From contig NZ_CP043959.1 of NCBI RefSeq assembly GCF_008632955.1, positions 3,410,001 to 3,474,000 on the forward strand: a stretch of DNA of 64,000 nt, read 5' to 3'. This DNA comes from Streptomyces tendae (GTDB lineage Bacteria; Actinomycetota; Actinomycetes; Streptomycetales; Streptomycetaceae). Position 1 is the first letter of the stretch; each line of letters starts with the position of its first letter. The notes beneath the pieces were generated by a model. The model was not told the origin of the DNA. It ran no database searches and saw only the letters and a program-made list of their open reading frames with translations. Shown here piece after piece: positions 29,948-39,089 of this stretch. Both the position numbers and the translations under genes were made by a program.

Positions 29948-31099
29948 GTGCGAGTGGGACTGCTGACCCGGGAGTACCCCCCGGACGTGTACGGGGGCGC
30001 CGGGGTCCACGTGGAGTTCCTGGCCCGGGAGCTGCGGTCCCTGGTGGACCTGGAGGTGCACTGCTGGGGCGAGGGCCGCACCGACGGCGTGCTGCGCCAC
30101 CGCTCCTGGCCGTCGCTCGACGGCGCCAACGACGCGCTGCGCACCTTCTCCGTGGACCTCGCCATGGCCGCCGCCCTCCAGGGCCGCGAGCTGGTCCACT
30201 CCCACACCTGGTACGCCAACCTCGGCGGCCACCTCGCCAAACTGCTGTACGGCATCCCGCACGTGGTCACCGCCCACTCCCTGGAGCCGCTGCGCCCCTG
30301 GAAGGCCGAGCAGCTGGGCGGCGGCTACGCCTTGTCGAGCTGGGCGGAGCGCACCGCCTACGAGGCCGCCGACGCGGTGATCGCCGTGTCCGGTGCCATG
30401 CGCGACGACATCCTGGAGTGCTACCCCGCGCTGGACCCGGCCCGGGTGCACGTGGTGCACAACGGCATCGACACCGCCCTCTACCGGCCCGACCCGGGCA
30501 CGGACGCGCTGGACCGGATCGGCCTGGACCGCTCCCGCCCGTACGTGCTGTTCGTCGGCCGGATCACCCGGCAGAAGGGCGTGCCCCACCTGCTGCGGGC
30601 GGTGCGGGACATCGACCCCGCCGCGCAGGTGGTGCTGTGCGCGGGCGCCCCGGACACCCCGGAGATCGACCGCGAGTTCCGCGAGCTGTACGACGAGCTG
30701 AGCCGGGTCCGCGACGGCGTGCACTGGATCCCGCAGATGCTGCCCCGCCCGGAGGTGATCCAGCTGCTCACGCACGCCGCCGTGTTCGCCTGCCCCTCGG
30801 TGTACGAGCCGCTCGGCATCGTGAACCTGGAGGCGATGGCGTGCGGCACCGCGGTGGTCGCCTCCCGCGTGGGAGGCATCCCGGAGGTCGTGGACGACGG
30901 CAGGACCGGGCTGCTGGTGGACCTGGACGACGACTTCGAGGCGGCGCTCACCCGGGCGCTGGACGCGGTGCTCGGCGACCCGGACACCGCCCGGGCGATG
31001 GGCGAGGCGGGACGGGAGCGCGCGGTGACCGAGTTCGGCTGGGACGCGGTGGCGCGCCGCACGGCCGGACTGTACGAGGAGATCGGCGAACAGGCTTAG
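29948..31099 (+). CDS. glgA: Actinobacterial GlgA/GlgM-type glycosyltransferase (GT4)
   Basis: A 383-residue GT-B enzyme. The N-terminus RVGLLTREYPPDVYGGAGVHVEFLARELR is typical of actinobacterial glycogen synthase-like GT4 proteins; HSHTWYANLGG and VTAHSLEPLRPWK follow, and the donor-binding half has YVLFVGRITRQKG and the Glu motif CPSVYEPLGIVNLEAMACG. Mycobacterial relatives (GlgM) use ADP-glucose and glucose 1-phosphate to make maltose 1-phosphate for the GlgE route, so the product may be that rather than glycogen directly. Start GTG 29948 follows a G-rich stretch. glgC lies 51 bp downstream on the same strand and supplies ADP-glucose. Confidence 0.92.
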   Translation: MRVGLLTREYPPDVYGGAGVHVEFLARELRSLVDLEVHCWGEGRTDGVLRHRSWPSLDGANDALRTFSVDLAMAAALQGRELVHSHTWYANLGGHLAKLLYGIPHVVTAHSLEPLRPWKAEQLGGGYALSSWAERTAYEAADAVIAVSGAMRDDILECYPALDPARVHVVHNGIDTALYRPDPGTDALDRIGLDRSRPYVLFVGRITRQKGVPHLLRAVRDIDPAAQVVLCAGAPDTPEIDREFRELYDELSRVRDGVHWIPQMLPRPEVIQLLTHAAVFACPSVYEPLGIVNLEAMACGTAVVASRVGGIPEVVDDGRTGLLVDLDDDFEAALTRALDAVLGDPDTARAMGEAGRERAVTEFGWDAVARRTAGLYEEIGEQA

Positions 31100-31150
31100 C
31101 CCGGCCCGTCCGGGGCAGTCATGGGAAAACTCGGCGTGAGGGGAGCGGCC

Positions 31151-32371
31151 ATGCGTCGTGGTGGTCCTTCGGTCCTGGGAATCGTGCTGGCGGGCGGCGA
31201 GGGCAAGCGCCTGATGCCCCTCACGGCGGACCGCGCCAAACCGGCGGTCACCTTCGGCGGCACCTACCGCCTGGTCGACTTCGTGCTGTCCAACCTGGTG
31301 AACGCCGACATCCTGCGGATCTGCGTGCTCACGCAGTACAAGTCGCACTCGCTGGACCGGCACGTCACCACCACCTGGCGGATGTCCAGCCTGCTCGGCA
31401 ACTACGTCACCCCGGTCCCCGCACAGCAGCGCCTCGGTCCGCACTGGTACCTGGGCAGCGCCGACGCCATCCTGCAGTCGCTGAACCTGATCTACGACGA
31501 GCGCCCGGAGTACGTGGCGGTGTTCGGCGCCGACCACGTGTACCGCATGGATCCGCGCCAGATGCTCAACCAGCACATCGAGAGCGGCGCCGGCGTCACC
31601 GTGGCCGGGATCCGGGTGCCGCGCGCGGAGTCGTCCGCGTTCGGGGTGATCACGCCGGGCTCCGACGGGCAGGCCGTGGAGCGCTTCCTGGAGAAGCCCG
31701 CCGATCCGCCCGGCCTCGCCGACGACCCCGAGTGCGTGTTCGCCTCCATGGGCAACTACCTCTTCACCACCAAGGCGCTCGTCGAGGCACTCCAGCGGGA
31801 CGCCGAGGACGACAACTCGGTGCACGACATGGGCGGTTCCATCCTGCCCCAGCTCACCGAGCGGGGCGAGGCCCATCTGTACGACTTCAGCACCAACCAC
31901 GTGCCGGGGGAGACCAGCCGCGACCAGGGCTACTGGCGGGACGTCGGCACGCTCGACGCGTACTACGACGCGCACATGGACCTGATCGCCGAGCGCCCCG
32001 CGTTCAACCTGTACAACCGCCAGTGGCCCATCTACACGCACTCCGGGCAGCTCTCGCCGGCCCGGTTCAACGCGGGCGGCATCGCCAGCGAGTCGATCAT
32101 CAGCGCCGGGTGCCTGATCCGGGGGCAGGTGACGCGGTCGGTGCTGTCGCCGGGCGTGGTCGTCGACCCGGGAGCGGTGGTGCAGGGCTCGGTGCTGCAC
32201 GACAACGTGCACATCGGGCGGGGCGCGGTGGTGCGCGGGGCGGTGCTGGACAAGAACGTGGAGGTGCCGCCGGGCGCGACGATCGGGGTCAACCCGGAGC
32301 GCGACGCGGAGCTGTACACCGTGTCCAAGGGCGGCGTGATCGCGCTCGGCAAGGGGCAGTTGGTGCCGTAG
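31151..32371 (+). CDS. glgC: Glucose-1-phosphate adenylyltransferase (ADP-glucose pyrophosphorylase)
   Basis: A 406-residue enzyme. The nucleotide-binding start [28 protein letters not shown], the [10 protein letters not shown] motif, the sugar-phosphate site [15 protein letters not shown] and the [13 protein letters not shown] block are all present, followed by a left-handed beta-helix C-terminus. It makes ADP-glucose from ATP and glucose 1-phosphate for the adjacent GlgA. ATG 31151 has GAGGGGAG 6 bases upstream; an ATG 10 codons earlier is less likely. A terminator with a T-rich tail follows the gene. Confidence 0.95.
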   Translation: MRRGGPSVLGIVLAGGEGKRLMPLTADRAKPAVTFGGTYRLVDFVLSNLVNADILRICVLTQYKSHSLDRHVTTTWRMSSLLGNYVTPVPAQQRLGPHWYLGSADAILQSLNLIYDERPEYVAVFGADHVYRMDPRQMLNQHIESGAGVTVAGIRVPRAESSAFGVITPGSDGQAVERFLEKPADPPGLADDPECVFASMGNYLFTTKALVEALQRDAEDDNSVHDMGGSILPQLTERGEAHLYDFSTNHVPGETSRDQGYWRDVGTLDAYYDAHMDLIAERPAFNLYNRQWPIYTHSGQLSPARFNAGGIASESIISAGCLIRGQVTRSVLSPGVVVDPGAVVQGSVLHDNVHIGRGAVVRGAVLDKNVEVPPGATIGVNPERDAELYTVSKGGVIALGKGQLVP

Positions 32372-32385
32372 CGGCCCGTCATGAA

Positions 32386-32417
32386 GGCCCCGGTCGTACG
32401 AGACGGCCGGGGTCTTT
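32386..32417 (+). terminator. Terminator after glgC
   Basis: A 12-bp stem (32386-32397 with 32403-32414, two G-U pairs) with a 5-base loop is followed by CTTTG. It lies 14 bases after the glgC stop. Confidence 0.75.
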
Positions 32418-32470
32418 GTCATGTCCCTGGACTGCTGACGGAATCCGTGCTGTTATGCCAAGTGCTGTTC

Positions 32471-32488
32471 TTTGACAACGTTGTACGG
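32471..32488. promoter_or_regulatory. LacI-type operator before the GH2 glycosidase gene
   Basis: TTTGACAACGTTGTACGG contains the perfect palindrome ACAACGTTGT, the core of many actinobacterial LacI-family sites. A second half-site, TGACAACG, lies at 32492-32499. It is 65-80 bp before the GTG at 32553, suggesting repression relieved by a sugar. No LacI gene is in the window nearby. Confidence 0.6.
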
Positions 32489-32552
32489 GACTGACAACGC
32501 ACAGAACAGAACATGCACAGCGAGCCGTCACTTCCTCACCGACGGAGGATCC

Positions 32553-35171
32553 GTGCGCATCAGACGCCTCAGGAACCGCTTCGCCCTCCTCCTGGCCACC
32601 GCGCTGGGCGTCACCGGACTCGGCGCGACCGGGCCCGCCGCGAGCGCGGCGGAGGACGACCCCGTGGAGATCCACGGACTGAGGGGCGAGTACTGGACCC
32701 ACTCCGCCCCCGGCGCCTTCGACTTCCACGAGCTGAAGGCCGTCGCCTTCGACTCCCACCTCGACTTCGACAACCTGGAGCCGCGCCTGAGCCTCACCAC
32801 GGGCCGGGCCGACGACGTCAGCGTCCGCTGGACCGGCAGGATCGTGCCGGAGACCACCGGCGCCCACACCTTCTCGGTCAGCGCCGACAACGGGTTCCGC
32901 CTGTGGGTCGACGGCCGCCTCGCCATCGACCACTGGGTCGACGACTGGGACGTGGAACAGACCGCCGAACCGATCGACCTGACCGCGGGCCGCGCCTACG
33001 ACATCAAGGTCGAGTACTTCGAGCACTACGGGGGCTCCAACTTCCACCTGCGCTGGACCCCGCCCGGCGGCACCAAGGCACCGGTGCCCCGGTCGGCGTT
33101 CCGCCTCCCGGACGGCTTCGACTACGACGGCGCGCTCGCCGCCACCGTCCTCGCCTCCGGACGCACTCTGAAACTCGACTTCCCCCGGCCGCTCGCCACG
33201 CCCCCGGCCGGCTTCACCGACCACGTCAACGCGGTGATCGGCGGCGCCACCTGGCCCCTGACCTCGGCGGAACCCGACCCGGCCGACCCGAAGGCGCTGC
33301 TGGTCACGCTCGGCGAGCCCGTCGTCGGCAACAGGACGGGCACCGCCCGCGGCAGCGCCGACGTGCGCTACGACGGCCAGGGCGGCCTGACGACCACCGA
33401 CGGCGACCCCGTGGACGCCTTCCTCAGCAGCGGACCCAACCGCTCCACCCATGAGCTGCGCACCCGGTGGGCCGACCAGGTGGGTCCCGGCAACGCCCAC
33501 CCCGAGTACCCGCGCCCGCAGCTCACCCGGGACGCGTGGCGCAACCTCAACGGCAGCTGGCAGTTCGCCGCCGCCGAGGAGGGCGAGGGCCCGCCCGTGG
33601 GCCGCACCCTGAAGGAGCGCGTCCTGGTGCCGTACCCGGTGGAGTCCCAGCTCTCCGGAATCCAGCGGCACGAGGACCGCATGTGGTACCGCCGCACCTT
33701 CACCGTGCCGCGCGACTGGCACATCGGCTCCGGCAAGCGGCTGCGCCTGAACTTCCAGGCGGTCGACTGGCGCGCCGAGGTGTACGTCAACGGCACGAAG
33801 GTCACCGCGCACGAGGGCGGCTACGACAAGTTCGCCGTGGACGTCACGGACGCGCTCAGGCGGAGCGGCCCCCAGGAGCTGATCGTCGGCGTGTACGACC
33901 CGACGGACGCCGCCGACGGCGAGAACCCGCCGATGGGCAAGCAGCGCCTCGACCCGAGCGGCATCTGGTACACGCCCAGCTCCGGCATCTGGCAGACGGT
34001 GTGGATGGAGCCGGTCGCCCGCGACCACGTGGACTCCCTGAAGCTCGTCCCCGACGTGGCGGGCGAGAGGCTCTCCGTGGAGGCGAAGGGCGTCCGCGCG
34101 GGTCTGCCCGTCACGGCCACCGCCTACGACGGACGGCGCAAGGTCGCCACCGTGTCAGGCCGTACCGGACAGCCGCTCAGCCTGAAGATCAGGAAGCCGC
34201 ACCTGTGGTCACCCGACGACCCGTTCCTGTACGACCTGAAGGTCACCGTCGGCGCCGACCGCGTGAGCAGCTACTTCGGCATGCGCTCCATCGCCGTGGA
34301 GAAGATCGACGGCGTGCCGCGCACGGTCCTCAACGGCAAGCCCGTCTTCCTGATGGCCACCCTCGACCAGGGCTTCTGGCCCGACGGCCTGCACACGGCG
34401 CCCACCGACGAGGCCCTCGCGTACGACCTCAAGGCGCACAAGCAGCTCGGCTTCAACTCCGTGCGCAAGCACATCAAGGTCGAACCCGACCGCTGGTTCT
34501 ACTGGGCCGACCGGCTCGGGCTGATGGTGTGGCAGGACATGCCCTCCATGCGGGACGCCCGCAACCCGGACGCCGAGGCCCGCGCCCGCTACGAGCGCGA
34601 GATGAAGGAGATGATCGACGAGCACATCAGCAGTCCGTCGATCGTCATGTGGGTCACCTTCAACGAGGGCTGGGGTCAGTACGACGTCGGCCGGGTCGCC
34701 GCGCAGGCCAAGTCCTGGGACCCCAGCCGGCTGGTCAACAACCAGTCCGGCCTCAACCTCGGCGCCGACGGCGGCACCGGCGACATCATGGACGAGCACG
34801 GCTACCCGAGCCCGGCCCTGCCGCCCCGCCCGGACGGTGAACGCGCCCTGGTCAGCGGCGAGTACGGCGGTCTCGGCCTCGCGGTGCCCGGCCACGCCTG
34901 GCCCGTGCAGCAGTCGTACGTCGACGTCGACCCGGCCACGTACACCGACGACTACCTCACCAAGCTCGACGAGGTACGGGCCCTGGTGTGCAAGGGCGGC
35001 AACGGCGCCGTCTACACCCAGATCTCCGACGTCGAGGGCGAGCTCAACGGTCTGCTCACCTACGACCGGCGGGTGATGAAGCCCGACGTGCCGAGGGTGC
35101 GGGCCGCTCAACGGGACCTGATCCGGGACGCCTCCCGGGCCCGCCCCGCGGGCTGCCCGGCCGCGGAATGA
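32553..35171 (+). CDS. Secreted PA14-containing GH2-family glycosidase
   Basis: An 872-residue protein. Signal peptide 1-34 ends ASAAE. A PA14 module (about 40-180; LRGEYW, FSVSADNGFRLWVDGRLAIDHW, FHLRWTPPGG) probably binds a glycan. The GH2 region spans about 290-870, with the jelly-roll part (WYRRTFTVP, VYVNGTKVTAHEGGYDKFAVDVT), the immunoglobulin-like part, and the barrel with acid/base Glu in MWVTFNEGWGQYD and a likely nucleophile Glu in VSGEYGG. GH2 members hydrolyse beta-galactosides, beta-glucuronides or beta-mannosides; sequence alone does not choose. GTG 32553 has GGAGG close upstream. A LacI-type operator precedes it and a strong terminator follows. Confidence 0.88.
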   Translation: MRIRRLRNRFALLLATALGVTGLGATGPAASAAEDDPVEIHGLRGEYWTHSAPGAFDFHELKAVAFDSHLDFDNLEPRLSLTTGRADDVSVRWTGRIVPETTGAHTFSVSADNGFRLWVDGRLAIDHWVDDWDVEQTAEPIDLTAGRAYDIKVEYFEHYGGSNFHLRWTPPGGTKAPVPRSAFRLPDGFDYDGALAATVLASGRTLKLDFPRPLATPPAGFTDHVNAVIGGATWPLTSAEPDPADPKALLVTLGEPVVGNRTGTARGSADVRYDGQGGLTTTDGDPVDAFLSSGPNRSTHELRTRWADQVGPGNAHPEYPRPQLTRDAWRNLNGSWQFAAAEEGEGPPVGRTLKERVLVPYPVESQLSGIQRHEDRMWYRRTFTVPRDWHIGSGKRLRLNFQAVDWRAEVYVNGTKVTAHEGGYDKFAVDVTDALRRSGPQELIVGVYDPTDAADGENPPMGKQRLDPSGIWYTPSSGIWQTVWMEPVARDHVDSLKLVPDVAGERLSVEAKGVRAGLPVTATAYDGRRKVATVSGRTGQPLSLKIRKPHLWSPDDPFLYDLKVTVGADRVSSYFGMRSIAVEKIDGVPRTVLNGKPVFLMATLDQGFWPDGLHTAPTDEALAYDLKAHKQLGFNSVRKHIKVEPDRWFYWADRLGLMVWQDMPSMRDARNPDAEARARYEREMKEMIDEHISSPSIVMWVTFNEGWGQYDVGRVAAQAKSWDPSRLVNNQSGLNLGADGGTGDIMDEHGYPSPALPPRPDGERALVSGEYGGLGLAVPGHAWPVQQSYVDVDPATYTDDYLTKLDEVRALVCKGGNGAVYTQISDVEGELNGLLTYDRRVMKPDVPRVRAAQRDLIRDASRARPAGCPAAE

Positions 35172-35275
35172 CCGGCTCCGGCGGCGGGCCGCGCCCGTCC
35201 GGGTGGCGTGCGTCCGGGTGGCGTCCGTCGACCCGCCGGGCGGGCGCGACGCCGCCGTAGCCCCCGCTGTCACCC

Positions 35276-35318
35276 CGTCTCCGCCCCTTCTGCCGTAGTG
35301 GCAGAAGGGGCGGAGACG
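35276..35318. terminator. Strong terminator after the GH2 gene
   Basis: Positions 35276-35294 and 35300-35318 form a 19-bp perfect stem with a 5-base loop. It isolates the glycosidase from the acyltransferase gene starting at 35419. Confidence 0.85.
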
Positions 35319-35418
35319 TCACATGCTGTTAACTATGTGTAGCCAGATCGTACTTGACCGTAATCGGCCGGGAGCGATTGACTGCTGATCCGTTCCCGTC
35401 GTCGACGCGAGGCCGCCC

Positions 35419-36846
35419 ATGACCGCAGACCCGCTCGCCCCCCTGGACCTGGCGTTCTGGAACATCGAGTCCGCCGGGCATCCGATGCACCTCGCGGCGC
35501 TCGGAGTCTTCACGGCCGGCTCACCCTCCGCGGCCGCCCACGCGGCGGACCTGCTGGCCGCCCGGGCGGCCGCCGTCCCCGGACTGCGCATGCGCATCCG
35601 GGACACCTGGGAGCCGCTCGGCCTGCGGCGCTCGCTGTCCGCACTGAGCCGCCCCTGGCCGGCCACCGGCGAACCGCTGACGGCCGCGCTGCGCAGGCCG
35701 CTGGCCTCCGCCGTGCGCCGCTCCCTCGCCTTCGGCGGCGCCACCCGCGAACCCGACCCCGGCTTCGACCCGCTGAACCACGTCCGGCTGCATCCGGCGA
35801 CGGCCGACTTCCACGCCGCCGCCGGCGCGCTGATGGGGCACCCGCTGGAGCGCACCCGGCCGCCCTGGGAGGCTCATGTGCTGCCGGGGGAGGACGGCGC
35901 CCGCTTCGCCGTCCTGTTCAAGTTCCACCACGCCCTCGCCGACGGCCTGCGCGCGCTCACCCTGGCCGCCGCGCTGATGGACCCGATGGACCTGCCCACG
36001 CCCCGCCCCCGCCCCGCCGAACCGCCCCGCGGACTCGTCCCCGACGTGCGCGAGGTGCCCGGCCTGGTGCGCGAGGCGCTCGCGGACGCCGGCCGCGCCC
36101 TGGACATCGGCGCCGCCGTCGCCAGGTCCACCCTCGACATGCGCTCCTCGCCCGCGCTGACCTGCGCGCCCAGCGGCACCCGCCGCACCGCCGGTGTCGT
36201 CGTCGACCTCGACGACGTGCACCGCATCCGCAAGAGCGCCGGCGGCACTGTCAACGACGTCCTCATCGCGGTCGTCGCCGGCGCGCTGCGCCGCTGGCTC
36301 GACGAACGCGGCGACGGCAGCGACGGCGTCGCCCCGCGCGCCCTCGTCCCCGTCTCCCGCCGCCGTCCGCGTACCGCCCACCCACAGGGCAACCGGCTGT
36401 CCGGGTACTTGATACAGCTCCCGGTCGACGAGCGGGACCCGCTCGCCCGGCTGACCCGGGTGCGCACCGCCATGGACCGTAACAAGGAGGCGGGCCCGCA
36501 CCGCGGCGCGGGCGCCGTCGCCCTGCTCGCCGAGCACGTGCCGCCGCTCGGCCACCGGCTCGGCGGACCGCTGCTCGGCCAGGCGGCCCGGCTCTGGTTC
36601 GACGTCCTGGTCACCAGCGTGCCGCTGCCCGGCTTCGGCCTGCGGCTCGGCGGCGACCCGCTCGGCGCCGTGTTCCCGCTCGCCCCGCTGGCCCCCGGCC
36701 ACTCCCTGGCGGTCGCCGTCTCCACCTACCGGGGACGCGTCCACTACGGCCTGGTCGCCGACGGCGCGGCCGTCGAGGACCTCGACCGGCTCGCCCGCGC
36801 GGTGACCGAGGAGGTGTCGGCACTCACCGTGGCCTGCGATCACTGA
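35419..36846 (+). CDS. Wax ester synthase / diacylglycerol acyltransferase (WS/DGAT)
   Basis: A 475-residue WS/DGAT family enzyme. It starts LDLAFWNIESAGHPMHLAALGVF and has the catalytic HHxxxDG motif (FKFHHALADGLRA, near residue 175), then the C-terminal-half blocks GTVNDVLIAVVAGALRRWL and PLPGFGLRLGG. These enzymes esterify diacylglycerol or fatty alcohols with acyl-CoA at the membrane. The characterised triacylglycerol-forming enzyme of S. coelicolor, Sco0958, belongs to this family, so triacylglycerol storage is the likely role. No signal peptide or membrane helix is seen. The gene is isolated by a terminator upstream; the zinc-ribbon SDR gene follows 104 bp downstream. Confidence 0.92.
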   Translation: MTADPLAPLDLAFWNIESAGHPMHLAALGVFTAGSPSAAAHAADLLAARAAAVPGLRMRIRDTWEPLGLRRSLSALSRPWPATGEPLTAALRRPLASAVRRSLAFGGATREPDPGFDPLNHVRLHPATADFHAAAGALMGHPLERTRPPWEAHVLPGEDGARFAVLFKFHHALADGLRALTLAAALMDPMDLPTPRPRPAEPPRGLVPDVREVPGLVREALADAGRALDIGAAVARSTLDMRSSPALTCAPSGTRRTAGVVVDLDDVHRIRKSAGGTVNDVLIAVVAGALRRWLDERGDGSDGVAPRALVPVSRRRPRTAHPQGNRLSGYLIQLPVDERDPLARLTRVRTAMDRNKEAGPHRGAGAVALLAEHVPPLGHRLGGPLLGQAARLWFDVLVTSVPLPGFGLRLGGDPLGAVFPLAPLAPGHSLAVAVSTYRGRVHYGLVADGAAVEDLDRLARAVTEEVSALTVACDH

Positions 36847-36950
36847 GCGCAGCGGTTTTGGTGCTGCGGCCCGGCGCTCCGTAAAATCCCCCGTTCGACA
36901 GCGGACGCGGACGGAGCGCCGCGCGAACCGAAGCGGGAACGGCAGCGGCG

Positions 36951-38444
36951 ATGACGGTGACACAGGACGGCCCCGGGACCACGGACGAGGTGGCGTACGG
37001 GCCGGGCATCGACCCGGAGCGGCTGGCCGTCTGCCTGAGCGTGCTCGAGGAACTCGACGGCATCGACGTCGACCACCCGGACGCGATCGCGGTCCGGCGG
37101 GCCACCTCGCACATCTACCGCACGGTCAAGCAGCGCCGCCGCCAGGAGCGCCGGGCCGCCAAGACCGCGCACGACAAGGCGGTCACCGAGGCCACCGCCA
37201 CCGGCTCCGCCGAGCGCATCGACGACGAGACCGAGGGCATCCTGCCCTCCTCCCGCGTCGAGGCGGGACGGATCGCCGGGATACTCCAGCGCCCCCGCTC
37301 CTGCTACGTCTGCAAGACCCGCTACGTCGAGGTCGACTACTTCTACCACCAGCTCTGCCCGACGTGCGCCGACGAGAACCGGACGCGGCGCGAGGCCCGC
37401 GCCGACCTCACCGGCAAGCGGGCGCTGCTCACCGGCGGACGCGCCAAGATCGGGATGTACATCGCGCTGCGGCTGCTGCGCGACGGCGCCCACACCACGA
37501 TCACCACGCGCTTCCCCAAGGACGCCATCCGCCGGTTCAGGGCCATGGACGACTCCGGGGACTGGATGCACCGCCTCGAGGTCGTCGGCATCGACCTGCG
37601 CGACCCGGGCCAGGCCGTCGCGCTCGCCGACCAGGTCGCCGAGCAGGGGCCGCTCGACATCCTGATCAACAACGCCACCCAGACCGTACGCCGGCTGCCC
37701 TCCGCGTACGCCGCGCTCGTCGAGGGCGAGAGCGCCCCGCTGCCGGCCGGTGAGCTGCCCGCCCACCATGTCATCGGCGCCTTCAACTCCGGCGCGGTCG
37801 ACGGGCTGACCGCGCTGCCCGCCGGGGTCAGCGGCCTCGACGCGCAGGCGGTGGCCGACCTGGCCCTCGTCGCGGGCAACGCCAGCGTGGAGCGGCACCG
37901 GGACGGCACCGCCATCGACGCGGGCGGTCTGGTGCCGGACGTCGTCGACTCCAACACCTGGGTGCAGACCATCGAGCAGATCTCCCCGGTGGAGCTGCTG
38001 GAGACCCAGCTGTGCAACTACACGGCGCCGTTCATCCTGATCAGCAAGCTGCGCCCGGCGATGGCCGAGGCGGCCCGCCGCTCGTCCTCGAAGCGCGCCT
38101 ACGTCGTCAACGTCTCCGCGATGGAGGGCGTGTTCGCCCGCGGCTACAAGGGTGCCGGCCACCCCAACACCAACGCGGCCAAGGCAGCAATGAACATGGT
38201 GACGCGGACCAGCGCGCAGGAGATGTTCGACGCCGACCGCATCCTGATGACGTCGGTCGACACGGGCTGGATCACCGACGAGCGCCCGCACTTCGACAAG
38301 CTGCGCCTCGCCGAGGAGGGCTTCCACGCCCCGCTCGACCTGGTCGACGGCGCGGCCCGGGTGTACGACCCGATCGTGCGCGGCGAGGCGGGCGAGGACC
38401 TGTACGGGGTGTTCCTGAAGGACTACGCGCCCGGCCGCTGGTGA
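36951..38444 (+). CDS. Extended SDR protein with N-terminal zinc-ribbon-like motif
   Basis: A 497-residue protein. Residues 1-115 are helical and charged. A CxxC...CxxC motif (SCYVCKTRY and LCPTCADEN, about 117-140) could bind zinc. A Rossmann domain follows (LTGGRAKIGMYIALRLLRDGA near 150) with LINNATQ, VNVSAMEG and a GHPNTNAAKAAMN segment. In the last, the position of the SDR catalytic Tyr is Thr (T-N-A-A-K), while the Lys is kept. The whole arrangement is a recognisable conserved family seen also in eukaryotes; no reaction is established that I know of. A strong hairpin ends the gene. Confidence 0.82.
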   Translation: MTVTQDGPGTTDEVAYGPGIDPERLAVCLSVLEELDGIDVDHPDAIAVRRATSHIYRTVKQRRRQERRAAKTAHDKAVTEATATGSAERIDDETEGILPSSRVEAGRIAGILQRPRSCYVCKTRYVEVDYFYHQLCPTCADENRTRREARADLTGKRALLTGGRAKIGMYIALRLLRDGAHTTITTRFPKDAIRRFRAMDDSGDWMHRLEVVGIDLRDPGQAVALADQVAEQGPLDILINNATQTVRRLPSAYAALVEGESAPLPAGELPAHHVIGAFNSGAVDGLTALPAGVSGLDAQAVADLALVAGNASVERHRDGTAIDAGGLVPDVVDSNTWVQTIEQISPVELLETQLCNYTAPFILISKLRPAMAEAARRSSSKRAYVVNVSAMEGVFARGYKGAGHPNTNAAKAAMNMVTRTSAQEMFDADRILMTSVDTGWITDERPHFDKLRLAEEGFHAPLDLVDGAARVYDPIVRGEAGEDLYGVFLKDYAPGRW

Positions 38445-38450
38445 GCCGCG

Positions 38451-38490
38451 CGGACGGCCGGGGACCGCCGAACGGCGTCCCGGCCGTCCG
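38451..38490 (+). terminator. Hairpin after the zinc-ribbon SDR gene
   Basis: Twelve perfect base pairs (38451-38462 with 38479-38490) plus an inner GCCG-AA-CGGC stem follow the stop codon at once. Confidence 0.75.
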
Positions 38491-38586
38491 GACTTGTCCG
38501 GTACATCGGCACTCGTGTACTCCGATCGAGTGAGCTTCGTTGTGCATTCTGTCACGACATGGCAGGAAATAGCCCCTGATGATGGG

Positions 38587-38714
38587 CGATCCGTCATGTG
38601 ATTGTTACAGCCAGTTTCCAGCCCCATCGAGCAGGGGGCCGCTCATTTGGTTAATCTGAGTCGGACGGACAGCAGCAAGGGTCATACCCGCACCCACGAT
38701 CCGTCATGGGACTG
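38587..38714. repeat. 18-bp direct repeat upstream of the small-peptide gene
   Basis: CGATCCGTCATGTGATTG (38587-38604) recurs as CGATCCGTCATGGGACTG (38697-38714), two differences, exactly 110 bp apart. The copies lie 145-270 bp before the 57-residue peptide gene, in an unusually AT-richer 414-bp spacer. Possibly paired regulator sites. Confidence 0.5.
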
Positions 38715-38858
38715 CCGGTTCACCACGGCCTGCTCCCCCTCGAACGACCGGCGCCACCGCGTCCGACGGCATTGGACACAGACCCGATCGGACGGCGTGC
38801 GCAGGCACAGGGCCGACGCAGTACGTCCCGAGGGTGACCGACACATAAGGAGTGCGCG

Positions 38859-39032
38859 GTGACACCGGAGCAGACGAAACTCGAACAGCGCCCTGACGAA
38901 CGCACGCAGCGTTCCGGCCGCCGGCCGGGGGAACTGGGAAGCCTCGACGTGTGGGCCCGCTCGGCCCCGATCCGCCTCGCCGGCTACGAGGAGGACCTCG
39001 CCGAGCCGCACATCCTCCCCAGCGTCGACTGA
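38859..39032 (+). CDS. 57-residue orphan peptide
   Basis: A small gene below usual length cut-offs but with a textbook ribosome binding site, AAGGAG 6 bases before GTG 38859. The first 28 residues are charged and leader-like (MTPEQTKLEQRPDERTQRSG). The C-terminal half, SLDVWARSAPIRLAGYEEDL then AEPHILPSVD, contains a Trp, a Tyr and an acidic tail and looks conserved in character rather than random. There is no hydrophobic segment and no Cys. It stands alone behind a long spacer with an 18-bp direct repeat; a GNAT acetyltransferase gene begins 57 bp downstream. It could be a modified-peptide precursor or a regulatory peptide; no modifying enzyme is adjacent, so this is speculation. Confidence 0.65.
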   Translation: MTPEQTKLEQRPDERTQRSGRRPGELGSLDVWARSAPIRLAGYEEDLAEPHILPSVD

Positions 39033-39089
39033 CACCCCTTCTCCCCCCGCACCCGCACCCCCGTCCGCGGGCGTGCCAGACTCGCGTCC

